Position numbers and translations under genes: made by a program. Below the pieces are notes generated by a model, which saw nothing but the letters and a program-made list of their open reading frames with translations, did no database searches and was not told the DNA's origin. Positions 33,687 through 42,187 of a stretch of DNA of 64,000 nt are shown here, piece by piece (the first letter of the stretch is position 1; each line of letters starts with the position of its first letter). Where the stretch lies: the NCBI GenBank assembly GCA_023412915.1, contig JAEZRE010000004.1, forward strand, positions 149,617 to 213,616. Reading direction: 5' to 3'. Source of the stretch: Bacillota bacterium (GTDB lineage: Bacteria > Bacillota > Clostridia > Acetivibrionales > DTU013).

Positions 33687-35606
33687 CTAAATACGGAAAT
33701 CCACCCTGCCCATATAGCCCTGTTCCATTTCCTTCAGAAGTCTTTCCTGTTTTATGGGAGTAGCAGGTTCATCGATCACTTTGAACCTGATGCCGGTCAG
33801 TTTGTAGCCGAGCTCTGAAAGGCCGTTGTAAAGCTCCTTTGTATATTCCTTTATATAATCGTTTATTTCCTGCTTTTCAGTCCTCAATTGTATGCCGATA
33901 TTCCTGCCCTTCAGATCGATAAGCGTTTCGACCCTCCCGAGGTTTTCGGTGTCCAGCGCTATGAACATAACAGTATTCTGTGGGTCTATCTGCTTTTTGT
34001 TTTTATGCTTTTTCATTACGTAAAGCTCGGCAGTCGTGCTGCTGTCCGAGATTTTGACTGGGATCTGATAATACAAAAGGCCGCCTGTGTTTAGCTGATC
34101 GATCAGCTTTATGGTATCGCTGAGCATATTTGCCGCGTTGGAAATGATATCCGCTTTTGCTCCCTGCAGTTCTGCCGCATGCACGGCCGCCTTTACGGCG
34201 TCGAGCCTTTTGTCGAGGTCTTTGTACAGTTTGTCGACCTCAAGCTCCGATGCGAGCTTGTCCGAATCGGAGCCGACAAATACTCCGTTGACTGCCTCAT
34301 TCATTTTTGAAAGAGCGTCGGGGGTTGATCGGACTCCTGCCTGACTGTCGAAAGCGTCATCTGAAGACGGAGCGCCGGCTGCCGCATACCGGCCGTTAAC
34401 CGGGGTTTTCGGGGAAACGCTTTCAGATGATCCTTCAGATATGTTTTCTGCAGATACAATGAATGCCGCTTTGTTTCCCGCGTTTTCTGCATGGCCCGCT
34501 TTTCCGGACGCAGCAAGTCTCTCGGTTGAACCGGTAAAGATGTTGCCACCCGAATTGTCAACTCCCTGCGCATATTCCGACGATTTGCCGGAAAGGCCTT
34601 TGCCGTGAGTCTGCCCGGGATTGGGTCCAACATTGCCGGTTCGCGTATTTACAGCGTCAGCTAATTGGTCCGAAGCCTCGCCAGGGGCATTCATACCAGC
34701 TTTACCGCCGCTGGCTGATGTTTGTTGCGTTTGCGATTTTATATCGACGTCCGATGATTGGCTGCCCGACACTATAACAGCCGGATTTCCGTCAGAATCG
34801 GTACGGGCGGCGGACGATCCTGACGCTTGTGATGTTGTTTGATTTGTCGTCCGGCCTGATGTATCGATTGAAGCCTGGCTTGATGCCGGGCCTGGAGTCT
34901 GGCTTGAAATCCGGCCTGCTGCCTGGCTGCCGGTTGTTCCGGAATCGCCGGAGGATCGCCCTTGTAAAGCCTGCGGAGCATTATCCGCATTCTTCGAGGC
35001 AGCCGCTCCTTCCGAGGCATTGCCCGGAGCTTGTTCGATTGCGTTCCGCAGTTCGACAAGAAGTCTTCCGAGTTTCAGTTCGCCGTTCAGGAGTTTATTG
35101 GCTAGGCTTGAATCGAGCTGATTGCCGTCAATATTTTTGGTAGAAAGAAAAACAGCTTTGTCGGCTGTCAGGTCTTTTACTGTCTCCATCAACTTCAAAG
35201 CCTTGTCGATAGAATCCCTGGTCACAGGTTGTCCCGTTTTCATCAGTTCGGCGGCGACTTCCATGTTTTTACCGTCAGGTTTGAGCTTTAAGGCTTCAAG
35301 GATATTTTTAAGGATGTCGGGCTTTATCTGGAACCTGTTGTTAATGTCCTTTACCGTCTCGAGAATAAGGGTGCCCTCGGACTTTGAGGCAACGCTCAGA
35401 GTTATGGTCTGTCCGACTTTTGCGTTGAGCTTTTCAGAAAGCTTTGCCTTCATCACGGTGCCGTCAAAAAGCCTCAGAACGGCTTCGTCGGATGAGAGCT
35501 CCAGGACTTTAGCCTTTATCACATCACCCGCGTCGAGCCGGCTCATAAGATCGCCGACATTGGCATTAACAGCTGCACTGCTTTTTGATGCTCCGTCTAT
35601 TCGCAT
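33687..35606 (-). CDS. FliK-like protein with long low-complexity centre (YlqG type)
   Basis: A 639-residue protein. An N-terminal region (~20-200) is followed by a ~250-residue Ser/Gly/Gln/Ala-rich disordered stretch. The C-terminal ~150 residues resemble the hook-length control domain of FliK (DTENLGRVETLIDLKGRNIGIQLRTE). An internal ATG at 35606 has GGAG 6 bases ahead and is preferred over a TTG four codons upstream. B. subtilis ylqG occupies the same slot after rnhB. FliK measures hook length and acts on FlhB; here the adjacent FlhB-like gene suggests the pair still interact. Weak sequence similarity keeps this tentative. Confidence 0.72.
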   Translation of the reverse strand: MRIDGASKSSAAVNANVGDLMSRLDAGDVIKAKVLELSSDEAVLRLFDGTVMKAKLSEKLNAKVGQTITLSVASKSEGTLILETVKDINNRFQIKPDILKNILEALKLKPDGKNMEVAAELMKTGQPVTRDSIDKALKLMETVKDLTADKAVFLSTKNIDGNQLDSSLANKLLNGELKLGRLLVELRNAIEQAPGNASEGAAASKNADNAPQALQGRSSGDSGTTGSQAAGRISSQTPGPASSQASIDTSGRTTNQTTSQASGSSAARTDSDGNPAVIVSGSQSSDVDIKSQTQQTSASGGKAGMNAPGEASDQLADAVNTRTGNVGPNPGQTHGKGLSGKSSEYAQGVDNSGGNIFTGSTERLAASGKAGHAENAGNKAAFIVSAENISEGSSESVSPKTPVNGRYAAAGAPSSDDAFDSQAGVRSTPDALSKMNEAVNGVFVGSDSDKLASELEVDKLYKDLDKRLDAVKAAVHAAELQGAKADIISNAANMLSDTIKLIDQLNTGGLLYYQIPVKISDSSTTAELYVMKKHKNKKQIDPQNTVMFIALDTENLGRVETLIDLKGRNIGIQLRTEKQEINDYIKEYTKELYNGLSELGYKLTGIRFKVIDEPATPIKQERLLKEMEQGYMGRVDFRI

Positions 35607-35619
35607 ACGAGGCTCCAAA

Positions 35620-36492
35620 TCATACGGTGAAATTTTTTGTAAAGCTTATTCTATGTATCGGACAAAGTCCGTATTTTTTTATAGCATTTATATGCTCCTC
35701 TGTTCCGTAGCCCTTGTGCTTTTTAAAGCCATACAGCGGATAAACGCTGTCGGCCGCATCCAGCATGCGGTCCCTGGTGACTTTTGCGATGATAGACGCC
35801 GCCGCGATGGAAATGCTCAACGCATCGCCTTTGATTATCGGCTTTTGTGATATATCGACATCTTCAAGCCTGACTGCGTCTATCAGCAGTATATCCGGCC
35901 TTGGTTTCAACTGCTCGACAGCCTGTTTCATGGCAAGCTTTGTCGCATTCAGTATGTTTATATCATCTATGCGTTTTTCATCTACTATACCGACTCCAAA
36001 GGAAACGGCTTTTTCAATGATCACGTCGTACAGCTTTTCTCTTTGTGCGGCGCTGAGCTTTTTCGAATCGTTGACGCCTTCTATCAGGCAGCCTTCAGGA
36101 AGCATGACACAAGCGGCAACTACCGGCCCTGCAAGCGGACCGCGCCCTGCCTCGTCGATACCTGCGACGAGCCTGAAACCGCTGTTATACGCTTCTGCCT
36201 CATATGCGCTCATTGCCTTCAGGCGTTCCAGTTCCTTTTCCCGGGCAATCAGGAGCTTTTCAGCCTTATCTGCTTTCGCTGTCTTTCCGGACTTTCTGCC
36301 TTTTCCGGCTTTATCGGCGCTCCCCGAAATATCGATGTTTCCTGACTTATCGACGTTCATGGAAATATCGATGTCCTTTGATTTATCAACGATCTCAGAA
36401 ATAATACCATTTCCAACTTTATCGACGCTCGCAGAAATTTCGGCCTTCTTAATGCTATTATCACTCTCAGACTTGTTCGCGTGTTTCTCCAT
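35620..36492 (-). CDS. rnhB: Ribonuclease HII with repeat-bearing N-terminal extension
   Basis: A 290-residue RNase HII that removes misincorporated ribonucleotides and RNA in RNA-DNA hybrids. GIDEAGRGPLAGPVVAA (from 111), NDSKKLSAAQREKLYD, DAVRL, KGDALSISIAAASIIAKVTRDR and HKGYGT are conserved. The N-terminal ~100 residues are an extension. Part of it is a 12-residue tandem repeat starting VDK at 23, 35 and 47 and ADK at 59, followed by a Lys/Glu-rich helix. GGTGGAG precedes the start at 36492, which lies inside the 3' end of rbgA (26-bp overlap). Confidence 0.92.
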   Translation of the reverse strand: MEKHANKSESDNSIKKAEISASVDKVGNGIISEIVDKSKDIDISMNVDKSGNIDISGSADKAGKGRKSGKTAKADKAEKLLIAREKELERLKAMSAYEAEAYNSGFRLVAGIDEAGRGPLAGPVVAACVMLPEGCLIEGVNDSKKLSAAQREKLYDVIIEKAVSFGVGIVDEKRIDDINILNATKLAMKQAVEQLKPRPDILLIDAVRLEDVDISQKPIIKGDALSISIAAASIIAKVTRDRMLDAADSVYPLYGFKKHKGYGTEEHINAIKKYGLCPIHRISFTKNFTV

Positions 36493-37360
36493 TTTTATGC
36501 TCCACCTCGCCCCATCGCGGTTTTTCCAGTGAGATTCTGCCAATCTTTCCGCCTCTGAATTCATCCAGCATTATAACGGCGATCCTCCGAAGGTCCACTT
36601 CTCCTCCCGGCATCAGGCATCCCCTGTTCCTGCCGGCAGTCTCCAGCAGCTTGTAACCTTTCAAGCCTTTTGTTTCCTGAAGCTTGTAACGCTGTGCAAA
36701 GAACGCAGGATATATGACTGAAAGTTTTTCCGCCAATGAGGAAGCTACCTCAACCACATCCATGATATCATCCTTTATCGCTCCTGTGAATGCCAGATTC
36801 AGAGCGGTTTCCTGGTCGTCGAATTTCGGCCAGAGTATTCCTGGAGTGTCGAGCATTTCAATCTCCGGATTGAGCCTGATCCACTGTTTGCCTCTTGTAA
36901 CGCCCGGCTTGTCCCCTGTCACAGCAACAGACTTGCCCGCTATCTTATTTATGAATGTCGACTTACCTACGTTCGGGATACCTACGATCATAGTCCTGAC
37001 CGGCCTGAAGATCCTGCCCCTTTCCCTGTCCCTCTCGACCCTGTCTTTCATAAGGACTTTTAAAGAATCCTTCAGCTGATTCAGGCCCTTTCCCTTTACA
37101 GAGTCAGCGAAGATTACGCTTATGCCCTTGCTCTTGTACCATTTTGCCCATTCCTTCGATACTTCCTCGTCAGCCATATCCGACTTGTTAAGGACTACAA
37201 GCCTGGGTTTGTTATGTACTATCGAATCTATCTCGGGATTTTTACTGCTGGAGGGGATCCTGGCGTCGAGCAGCTCTACTACCACGTCCACGAGCTTGAG
37301 ATTCTCGGCCAGAAGCCGTCTGGTTTTTGCCATATGTCCCGGAAACCATTGAATGTTCAT
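36467..37360 (-). CDS. rbgA: Ribosome biogenesis GTPase RbgA (YlqF)
   Basis: A 297-residue circularly permuted GTPase needed for late 50S subunit assembly. G4 (NKSD, ~57-60) comes first. It is followed by G1 (GIPNVGKSTFINKI), the PGVTRGKQW switch and DTPG, the order expected for the YlqF/YawG group. The N-terminal MNIQWFPGHMAKTRR is diagnostic. It lies directly downstream of rplS, as in other firmicutes, after a hairpin that may attenuate transcription. Confidence 0.95.
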   Translation of the reverse strand: MNIQWFPGHMAKTRRLLAENLKLVDVVVELLDARIPSSSKNPEIDSIVHNKPRLVVLNKSDMADEEVSKEWAKWYKSKGISVIFADSVKGKGLNQLKDSLKVLMKDRVERDRERGRIFRPVRTMIVGIPNVGKSTFINKIAGKSVAVTGDKPGVTRGKQWIRLNPEIEMLDTPGILWPKFDDQETALNLAFTGAIKDDIMDVVEVASSLAEKLSVIYPAFFAQRYKLQETKGLKGYKLLETAGRNRGCLMPGGEVDLRRIAVIMLDEFRGGKIGRISLEKPRWGEVEHKNGETREQV

Positions 37361-37388
37361 ATCACATATCCTTTTTCCAAAAATACAA

Positions 37389-37410
37389 AAGGGACCATCA
37401 GGTCCCCTTT
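37389..37410 (-). terminator. Terminator/attenuator between rplS and rbgA
   Basis: On the minus strand GGGGACC-TGAT-GGTCCC is followed by TTTTGTATTTTT. It lies 10 bp after the rplS stop and 29 bp before rbgA, so some transcripts probably read through. Confidence 0.8.
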
Positions 37411-37420
37411 ATACTCTTTA

Positions 37421-37774
37421 TTAATCCTTAGCTTCAAGTTTTTCTTTGACTTTGGACGCCTTGCCGACCCTTTCACGAAGGTAGTACAGCTTGGCCCTTC
37501 TGATCTTACCTTTTCTGACCACTTCGATCTGGGCGATCTTAGGAGAATGAACCGGAAGAATCCTTTCAACTCCTACTCCGTATGAAACCCTTCTTACTGT
37601 AAAAGTTTCCTTGAGGCCTGCGCCTTTCTTGGCAATGACAGTTCCCTCAAAAATCTGAATTCTTTCTCTCGTGCCTTCCTTGACCTTCAGATGCACTTTT
37701 ACGTAATCACCTATGCTGAGACACGGCAGATCCGTTCTCACTTGTTCCTGCTCGAGTGCTTTAATTATATCCAT
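37421..37774 (-). CDS. rplS: 50S ribosomal protein L19
   Basis: A 117-residue protein matching L19 along its length: ALEQEQVRTDLPCLSIGDYVKVHLKVKEG, QIFEGTVIAKKGAG, FTVRRVSYGVGVERILPVHSP, and RRAKLYYLRERVGKASKVKE. L19 lies at the 30S-50S interface. It has its own promoter and a strong AGGGAGGAGG site. In this window it is separated from trmD by three unrelated genes, whereas rimM-trmD-rplS is usually contiguous. Confidence 0.97.
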   Translation of the reverse strand: MDIIKALEQEQVRTDLPCLSIGDYVKVHLKVKEGTRERIQIFEGTVIAKKGAGLKETFTVRRVSYGVGVERILPVHSPKIAQIEVVRKGKIRRAKLYYLRERVGKASKVKEKLEAKD

Positions 37775-37855
37775 TTATGTTTCCTCCTCCCTTGCCTAGA
37801 CGTTCATGATCGCGTCATTCGCATCAGCGGACCGCCCGTATTACACACGCGAAAT

Positions 37856-37885
37856 ATTATATCATAGTATTTACAAACTTGTAAA
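37856..37885 (-). promoter_or_regulatory. Promoter of rplS
   Basis: On the minus strand TTTACA (37885-37880) and a consensus TATAAT (37861-37856) are spaced 18 bp. Transcription would start about 75 nt before the rplS ATG. Confidence 0.6.
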
Positions 37886-37956
37886 CGCCAAAATATAAAT
37901 TTATTTGTTATTGTAGTCAGTATGCAGATTTTATATAATAAATCCGGGGTGACAAT

Positions 37957-38307
37957 ATGATTAGAAAAGCAAACGAAATGGTCAGTGTAATGAAGCAGGA
38001 ATTGCGCGGCGGAAAAGGCGCAGTAGAAATTACCGATATTTTCAAGCAGGATGAATTGACCGGCAAGGCGAGACTGTGTGCGAGGATAACAATAAATCCG
38101 GGCTGTTCAATAGGCCTGCATGAGCATCTTGCCGAAGAAGAAATATTTTATATAATTAACGGAAAAGGTCTGGTAAACGATAACGGAGCTGAAAAGGAAG
38201 TTGCAGTCGGAGACGCCATTCTCACGGGAAACGGAGCTTCGCACTCGATCGAAAACATCGGGCAGGAACCGCTGGTGCTTGTTGCCGTAATACTTCTGTT
38301 CCAGTAA
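37957..38307 (+). CDS. Small cupin-domain protein
   Basis: A 116-residue single cupin. The two metal-site motifs are visible: GLHEHLAEEEIFYIINGKG (two His and a Glu) and GDAILTGNGASHSIENIG (distal His). It opens with a helix and strand typical of Cupin_2 proteins. The ligand is unknown. It is the only plus-strand gene in the ribosomal block, between rplS and a coiled-coil gene; GGGGTGA precedes the ATG. It converges with the coiled-coil gene with a 16-bp gap. Confidence 0.85.
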   Translation: MIRKANEMVSVMKQELRGGKGAVEITDIFKQDELTGKARLCARITINPGCSIGLHEHLAEEEIFYIINGKGLVNDNGAEKEVAVGDAILTGNGASHSIENIGQEPLVLVAVILLFQ

Positions 38308-38323
38308 TTCATGAGCTTAAAGC

Positions 38324-38941
38324 TCACGAAGCCTTTGCAGCACCTGTTGCAAGGGCTTCCATCGTTTTATGGATGCCTGAAGCACTTATATCTGCCGGAC
38401 ACGCTCCAGGTATGGTAGGCAGAAGATATTTAAGCTCGGAAATTATCGCGTTCTGCCGGGTAAGCAAAGCTTCATATTCCTGATGATTTTCGCCTGACCT
38501 TGCCAGGCTCTCAGCCCTGGTTTCGAGCTGATGTCCCAGCGCGGCCAGCTTTTCTTTCATGAAACGGTTGTCGATCGTTATCTCGGTTATTTCACCGTTC
38601 AGTAATGATATTTTTTTATGAAGTCTCTTTTTTCTAATGAAGAAGGTTACGGGAAAGGTTATCTGGGCCGACTTTTTTTCGTCCTTAATAAATTCGTACC
38701 ATGAATTTATTGAACTTGTTATATCCTTGTTTATAGCTCTGATCCTATCGAGGTTTTTATGATATTTTTCAATAACGGACTGGAGTTCTTCCTTTCTCTC
38801 GTTAAACGCTTGCTCGTAAAACTCCCCGGAGGTGCTTTCGGCGTCGGACTCCGCCTTATCCAGCTGCAGATACAGCCTGTCCAGCTCCCGCAGCAGCGCC
38901 TGCGCGAATTCTTTTCTTCTTTCCGTGATCTCATTGCTCAT
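38324..38941 (-). CDS. Coiled-coil protein of unknown function
   Basis: A 205-residue protein that I do not recognise. It is highly charged and mostly helical: residues ~1-70 and ~95-170 show heptad-like patterns (ERRKEFAQALLRELDRLYLQ and GHQLETRAESLARSGE). A short beta-like segment (AQITFPVTFFIRKKR) lies between. There is no signal peptide or membrane helix. It starts 5 bp after the SH3-domain gene, whose 3' end contains its AAGGAAGG site, so the two proteins are co-expressed and may work together. Confidence 0.65.
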   Translation of the reverse strand: MSNEITERRKEFAQALLRELDRLYLQLDKAESDAESTSGEFYEQAFNERKEELQSVIEKYHKNLDRIRAINKDITSSINSWYEFIKDEKKSAQITFPVTFFIRKKRLHKKISLLNGEITEITIDNRFMKEKLAALGHQLETRAESLARSGENHQEYEALLTRQNAIISELKYLLPTIPGACPADISASGIHKTMEALATGAAKAS

Positions 38942-38946
38942 TTATC

Positions 38947-40350
38947 TCAGCCTTCCTTTTTTTTCAGATAGCGCGATGAAACCCAACCTGTTCTGCCATC
39001 CGACGCTTCGACATTGTACCACGTGATCCCCGATTTATCCGTTTCCTGTTTTCCAAGAAATACAACCGTGCTGCCAAATTCGAGCGGATCGCTTCCCACC
39101 TTATCGGAGCCGGGGCTTGGCGAAACTCTTATATTCAGCCCGTTTTTTGCATTCACGGTATAAGCCGGACCTTTGGATACAGCGCCGGAATCACCATTTA
39201 CTGAAACCTGCCCGGAGTTTGCTTTCGAACCGTTGCTATTTTTGTTCCATTCATCCATTCCGGTCAGTCTGTTGAAGCTATCTGAAAGATACGACGTGCA
39301 CACTTCCAGTTTTTGAAGCGCGACAGTCTGGGTCGTTTTGAGGTCCAATTTGAAATATTTAGCTGTAAAAGCCCTTCCGTAATCGGTATTTGCGAGCAGC
39401 AGGTATATCGCCAGCAGCATTGTGAAGGAAGCAAGCATGTGCCGTCTGACGAATCTTATGGGAAAAAACAAGCCGTAGAACATTTGGAATGCCCCCTTCT
39501 TTACACAGGAAAAGAAACTTTGTTTTTTGTACAATGCTTTACGCAGGCTGTAATAGCTGTCGGCGGAAGGCTGCGACACATAACGAAGGTTCCCGGGCAA
39601 CGCAGTACGGTTTTCGGGCATTACAGTATGGTTCTGCCGCATTGTATGACGCCTCCGTGGACTGGTCTGCGATTTTCCCGAATCGGTCCGCATTTTTACC
39701 GGCTCGGACGACATACGGCTTTTAATCCGCTTATTTTTTTTACGTTCGGATAAGTGAGTAATGATATTTTTTAGAAATCTGCCTGTTACTGCCGGAACAG
39801 CCGAAAACGAGTTCCTTGAGTTTGCGAGGGCGGCTACGGCAAAGGCTTTCAGCCACTGTCCAAAATCGAACGCAGCATCGAAATAAACGTCGCGTTCAAG
39901 TACAATATCCTCATTATCGAGACTAAAAGCTTTATATGACGGACTTGAACCGAAATTGAAATTCACAGCTCCCGGTGGTTTATCCGAAACGATTGGAAAA
40001 AGCTCTTCATAGCGCTCTGAACCGTTCAAACCTGTGCCATAGCGGCTGCTCATGAATAAAAGCTCGTTCCCGCCTTTCAGCAGAGAATTGAGGATCCACC
40101 CGGATATATATTTGTTTCCGGGTGTTTCGGTGGGGCTGTCGAGATGGTCCTTCAGGGTATGAACGGCTTCCTTGGGAGTCAGCTCCCGAAGGCGCAGTAT
40201 GGCTAGCCTGCGGATGAATTCATCAGGATTCTGCAGATAGTAATCAAGTTCTTTTACAGTTTTCAGTTTTTGAATTGTCTTTTCGGTTTCCCGTTCCATA
40301 CTGTACCAGTCAGGTACCGGAAAGGGCCGGGGTTCGGTCGCAGGCAACAA
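38947..40350 (-). CDS. Membrane protein with C-terminal SH3 domain
   Basis: A 467-residue protein. Residues ~25-75 look like a HEAT-type helical repeat (QNPDEFIRRLAILRLRELTPKEAVHTLKDHL). A basic linker (~195-265) precedes one membrane segment (~310-328, MLASFTMLLAIYLLLA). The extracytoplasmic part ends in a bacterial SH3_3 domain (~395-465: NAKNGLNIRVSPSPGSDKVG, WYNVEASDGRTGWVSSRYLK). It should link a cytoplasmic helical domain to the cell wall. The start is probably the TTG at 40350, with AGGTGAG in front. No family name comes to mind for the whole protein. Confidence 0.68.
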   Translation of the reverse strand: MLPATEPRPFPVPDWYSMERETEKTIQKLKTVKELDYYLQNPDEFIRRLAILRLRELTPKEAVHTLKDHLDSPTETPGNKYISGWILNSLLKGGNELLFMSSRYGTGLNGSERYEELFPIVSDKPPGAVNFNFGSSPSYKAFSLDNEDIVLERDVYFDAAFDFGQWLKAFAVAALANSRNSFSAVPAVTGRFLKNIITHLSERKKNKRIKSRMSSEPVKMRTDSGKSQTSPRRRHTMRQNHTVMPENRTALPGNLRYVSQPSADSYYSLRKALYKKQSFFSCVKKGAFQMFYGLFFPIRFVRRHMLASFTMLLAIYLLLANTDYGRAFTAKYFKLDLKTTQTVALQKLEVCTSYLSDSFNRLTGMDEWNKNSNGSKANSGQVSVNGDSGAVSKGPAYTVNAKNGLNIRVSPSPGSDKVGSDPLEFGSTVVFLGKQETDKSGITWYNVEASDGRTGWVSSRYLKKKEG

Positions 40351-40502
40351 TGTCTCACCTCATGTACCACACAGCGTTATATTCTATAAATATATGATAG
40401 CATGGATATGAGGCTTGATATGTAGTATATGAATCCCGAAATCAGTGGGATGGTGGAATCATTTTTGGCATAGTAAATTTGGTCTATTTACTTTGTTTTG
40501 TT

Positions 40503-40519
40503 CGTGCGGTCAACGCACG
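40503..40519. other. Short hairpin in the trmD-SH3 gene gap
   Basis: CGTGCG-GTCAA-CGCACG within the 243-bp gap 40351-40593. It may be a weak terminator downstream of trmD; there is no T-tract of note. Nothing else is seen in this gap. Confidence 0.35.
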
Positions 40520-40593
40520 CTTATTATGTTCAGCAGGCCGTGGATGCCAGATTCGCTGTTGAAAGACAGAATTGAACAGAATTTTCATCCTGC

Positions 40594-41343
40594 TTATTCA
40601 GTTTTCCGCTCCGCCTCGGCGTCTCTGGCCAGCAGCTTTTTGTCCTCGGGTGTCAACTCTAGCTTTTCAAAAAGGTCCGGGCGCTTCACTTTAGTACGTT
40701 TCAATGCCTGTAACCTTCTCCAGGCATTAATGTTGGCATGATGTCCTGACAGCAGTATGTCTGGTACTTTTCTGCCATTGAATTCATACGGACGGGTATA
40801 CTGCGGATATTCAAGCACGCCGTCCTTATGCGATTCATCGCCATAGGATTCCTCGTTTGACAGAACCCCCGGGATTGCTCTGCTCACAGCGTCTATGAGT
40901 ACCATTGCGGGTATTTCACCGCCTGTAAGCACATAATCCCCTATCGATATTTCCTCGTCGACAAGCTCCTCGAGAATCCTTTCGTCAACACCTTCGTAAT
41001 GGCCGCACAGCAGTACGATATGTTCATGCTCCGCCAGCTTCTCTACGAGTTTCTGGTCCATGAGCTTTCCCTGCGGGCTCATATATATAAAGTGAGGCTT
41101 GTAATCAAGATTTTCAGTAATAGACTTATAAGCGTCGTAGATAGGCTGAGCAAACATGACCAGACCGTTTCCGCCGCCGTATGGGTAATCGTCGGTCTTT
41201 TTATGCTTGTCCAATGTAAAATCGCGTATGTTATGCGCTTTGACCGAAATTATGCCATTCTCCTGGGCGCGCCCTATTATGCTGCTTCCAAGTACTGCGT
41301 CAAATATTTCGGGGAAAATGGTCAAAATATCAAACTTCATCAT
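40594..41343 (-). CDS. trmD: tRNA (guanine-N1-)-methyltransferase TrmD
   Basis: A 249-residue SPOUT methyltransferase that makes m1G37 in tRNAs and prevents frameshifting. KFDILTIFPEIFDAVLGSSIIGRA opens the protein. HNIRDFT, DDYPYGGGNGLVM, LLCGHYEGVDERI and the knot segment EISIGDYVLTGGEIPAMVLIDAVSRAIPGVL are all present. Its start lies inside the 3' end of rimM (14-bp overlap), so the two are translationally coupled. Confidence 0.97.
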   Translation of the reverse strand: MMKFDILTIFPEIFDAVLGSSIIGRAQENGIISVKAHNIRDFTLDKHKKTDDYPYGGGNGLVMFAQPIYDAYKSITENLDYKPHFIYMSPQGKLMDQKLVEKLAEHEHIVLLCGHYEGVDERILEELVDEEISIGDYVLTGGEIPAMVLIDAVSRAIPGVLSNEESYGDESHKDGVLEYPQYTRPYEFNGRKVPDILLSGHHANINAWRRLQALKRTKVKRPDLFEKLELTPEDKKLLARDAEAERKTE

Positions 41344-41848
41344 CCAACAATCCTTTCGGAAGCGTAACGTCTATCCTTTGATTTTCAATCGAGATACCTT
41401 GCACCACGCTTTTCAACGCAGGTATCAGTATCATCTTCCCTGCCTCGTCCTTCACCTGGTAGACGTCGTTGCTGCCTGTCTGGAGTACATCGTCAAGCTT
41501 ACCCAGCAGCGTTCCTTTCTCATCGAAAACGCTCAAACCGAGCAAGTCGCATATAAAGTAGGAATCCTCCGGCAGCCTGACTGCATGCTCCCTGTCGACC
41601 AGAACAAAGCTGTCCCTGTATTTTTCCGCCGTTTCAACAGTATCGATGCCGGACAATTTAAGAACAACGGAGTTTTTTACATATTTGACTTCAAGTATGT
41701 CGTGTTTGGCCATGGACCCGCCTTTTTCAACAAACACCCAATCAAGGTCTTCAAATCTCTGGGGATCGTCGGTCAGCGGTATAAGCTTGACTTCGCCGTG
41801 TACTCCGTGTATATTCACGATTTTTCCTATCTGCAGATAATCATACAT
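41330..41848 (-). CDS. rimM: Ribosome maturation factor RimM
   Basis: A 172-residue 16S rRNA processing factor for the 30S head. YLQIGKIVNIHGVHGEVKLIPLTDDP is the RimM N-domain, and the PRC-barrel C-domain includes LGLSVFDEKGTLLGKLDDVLQTGSNDVYQV and KGLLDDEV. TTGGAG 8 bases ahead supports the start at 41848; the frame runs on to 41905 without a site. It is coupled to trmD downstream and separated from khpA by a hairpin. Confidence 0.95.
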   Translation of the reverse strand: MYDYLQIGKIVNIHGVHGEVKLIPLTDDPQRFEDLDWVFVEKGGSMAKHDILEVKYVKNSVVLKLSGIDTVETAEKYRDSFVLVDREHAVRLPEDSYFICDLLGLSVFDEKGTLLGKLDDVLQTGSNDVYQVKDEAGKMILIPALKSVVQGISIENQRIDVTLPKGLLDDEV

Positions 41849-41883
41849 AAGCTTGCTCCAACTTAATAAGTTTAAATAAATAA

Positions 41884-41912
41884 GTAAAAGGTGTTGCAAA
41901 AACACCTTTTAC
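41884..41912 (-). terminator. Hairpin between khpA and rimM, possible attenuator
   Basis: On the minus strand GTAAAAGGTGTT-TTTGC-AACACCTTTTAC is followed by TTATTTATTT. It overlaps the khpA stop codon and lies inside what is normally one operon. Confidence 0.75.
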
Positions 41913-42139
41913 TGTACGATCTCCACTACAACTCTCACATTTTCCTTGATAGCTGCAGCTTTTATTACAGTTCTGATTGCTTTCGCAATTCTTCCCTGTT
42001 TGCCTATTACCTTACCCATGTCCTCTTTGGCAACTCTCAGTTCGAGGACAATGGTCTTATCGCTTTCCACTTCGTTGATGGTTACTTCATCGGGATAATC
42101 AACAAGAGATTTTGCGATAGTTTCAAGAAGCTCTTTCAT
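41909..42139 (-). CDS. khpA: KH-domain RNA-binding protein KhpA (YlqC)
   Basis: A 76-residue single KH-domain protein. The GxxG loop is in KVIGKQGRIAKAIRTVIKAAA and the flanking helices match YlqC/KhpA. KhpA is known to bind RNA with KhpB/Jag and to affect cell division and elongation in streptococci. The position between rpsP and rimM is the standard firmicute order. Confidence 0.95.
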   Translation of the reverse strand: MKELLETIAKSLVDYPDEVTINEVESDKTIVLELRVAKEDMGKVIGKQGRIAKAIRTVIKAAAIKENVRVVVEIVQ

Positions 42140-42187
42140 AATAAACTACCTCCCTTGCATAGCAGGGTAAAACGATGTTCTCCGGAA

